The notes under the pieces: generated by a model | Seen by the model: only the letters and a program-made list of their open reading frames with translations | Told to the model about the DNA's origin: nothing | Database searches by the model: none | Part shown: piece by piece, positions 63,658-64,000 of the stretch | Numbering within the stretch: the first letter of the stretch is position 1 | Layout: each line of letters opens with the position of its first letter | Position numbers and translations under genes: made by a program | Assembly (NCBI GenBank): GCA_004293045.1 | Contig: RDXY01000008.1 | Coordinates: 1 to 64,000, forward strand | Direction of reading: 5' to 3' | Length of the DNA: 64,000 bases | From: Flavobacteriia bacterium | Lineage (GTDB): Bacteria > Bacteroidota > Bacteroidia > Flavobacteriales > Flavobacteriaceae

Positions 63658-64000
63658 TAAAGAATGCACTAGTTTGGTTTAAAACCGACTTACGAATTGA
63701 AGACAACGAAACACTTATAAAAGCGATTGCGCAAAGTGAGACGATAATCCCTGTATATTGTTTTGAAGCATCCCATTTTGAAACCACTTCTTTTGGATTT
63801 AAAAAAACAGGGCCTTTTAGAGCGCAATTTCTATTGGAATCCCTTCAGGATTTGGATGCTAAATTAAGAACTTTAGGTTCTGGTTTGCGCATTGTGATGG
63901 GCAAACCAGAAATTGAAATTCCTAAATTGGTGCAAGAATACAAAGCGCAAAAAGTATTTGCCAAACGAGAAGTAGCCTTTGAAGAAATTCAGACCGAAAA
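63654..64000 (+). CDS. DASH-type cryptochrome/photolyase, cut by window edge
   Basis: The first 115 residues of a photolyase-family protein. It starts MIKNALVWFKTDLRIEDNET, and TGPFRAQFLLESLQDLDAKL is the usual DASH-family stretch of the N-terminal domain. The start codon overlaps the previous stop (ATGA). The remaining part is outside the window. DASH proteins repair CPD lesions in single-stranded DNA or act as photoreceptors. Confidence 0.85.
   Translation, partial: MIKNALVWFKTDLRIEDNETLIKAIAQSETIIPVYCFEASHFETTSFGFKKTGPFRAQFLLESLQDLDAKLRTLGSGLRIVMGKPEIEIPKLVQEYKAQKVFAKREVAFEEIQTE

Noticed and set aside
63494..63787. Minus-strand open frame of 97 codons at the right end
   Set aside because: It lies fully across the photolyase and DASH genes, which have clear family motifs on the plus strand.

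Overview
The window is AT-rich bacterial chromosome from the Bacteroidota, almost certainly family Flavobacteriaceae and probably Flavobacterium or a close relative. Three things support this. Promoters are of the Bacteroidota type (TTG, about 19 nt, TAnnTTTG) and Shine-Dalgarno sequences are largely absent. The gene content is typical of the family: a paired exbD TonB system, exosortase F, HYC_CC_PP and DUF2452 proteins. The ribosomal-protein cluster has no tuf gene and is followed by carA, eno and gltA. Genus is inferred, not shown.

Layout. 1-1029: the 5' part of a 16S rRNA gene on the minus strand, preceded by three evenly spaced promoter-like modules and a 32-bp tandem repeat. 1030-6120: small housekeeping genes (LolC/E-type permease, NamZ-type muramidase lipoprotein, VOC protein, YkgJ-type Cys-cluster protein, methyltransferase, queE). 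6135-12405 (minus): energy-transduction operon exbB-exbD-exbD-tonB, followed by a small membrane protein, a secreted second TonB C-terminal domain, a PstS-like lipoprotein and a TPR protein. 12796-16648 (minus): kynurenine 3-monooxygenase, a ureohydrolase and kynureninase. 16769-22165 (minus): queA, gltA, eno, carA. 22314-39567 (minus): the whole str, S10, spc and alpha cluster from rpsL to rplQ, with a terminator and a new promoter between rpsJ and rplC and a further promoter plus hairpin inside the cluster before rpsH. 39799-44412: Omp85-like protein, rlmB, rhomboid protease, rarA. 44474-48236 (minus): ABC ATPase, His-rich FtsX-type permease and DUF3299-like protein, then a YjjG-type phosphatase and an unknown exported protein. 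48325-54275: unknown protein, radC, DUF1287 lipoprotein, mpl, TPR protein, GNAT-like protein and a frameshifted DUF1761 gene. 54328-57429 (minus): probable metal cluster (HYC_CC_PP protein, TonB receptor, HMA-domain protein). 57460-58441 (minus): exosortase XrtF and its partner. 58512 to the end (plus): GAF protein, then a light/DNA-repair operon (DUF2805, DUF2452, flavin reductase, an unusual photolyase homologue, DUF2256, FeS-type photolyase, DASH cryptochrome cut by the window edge).

Most striking: a photolyase homologue lacking several catalytic-site residues inside a seven-gene operon with two other photolyase types; a secreted TonB domain about three quarters identical to the neighbouring anchored TonB; four genes whose -7 box sits 4-5 nt from the start codon, predicting leaderless mRNAs; a promoter, hairpin and start-codon palindrome before rpsH; and low-complexity repeats or inverted repeats at many gene junctions. 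I saw no CRISPR array, insertion sequence, prophage or tRNA gene.
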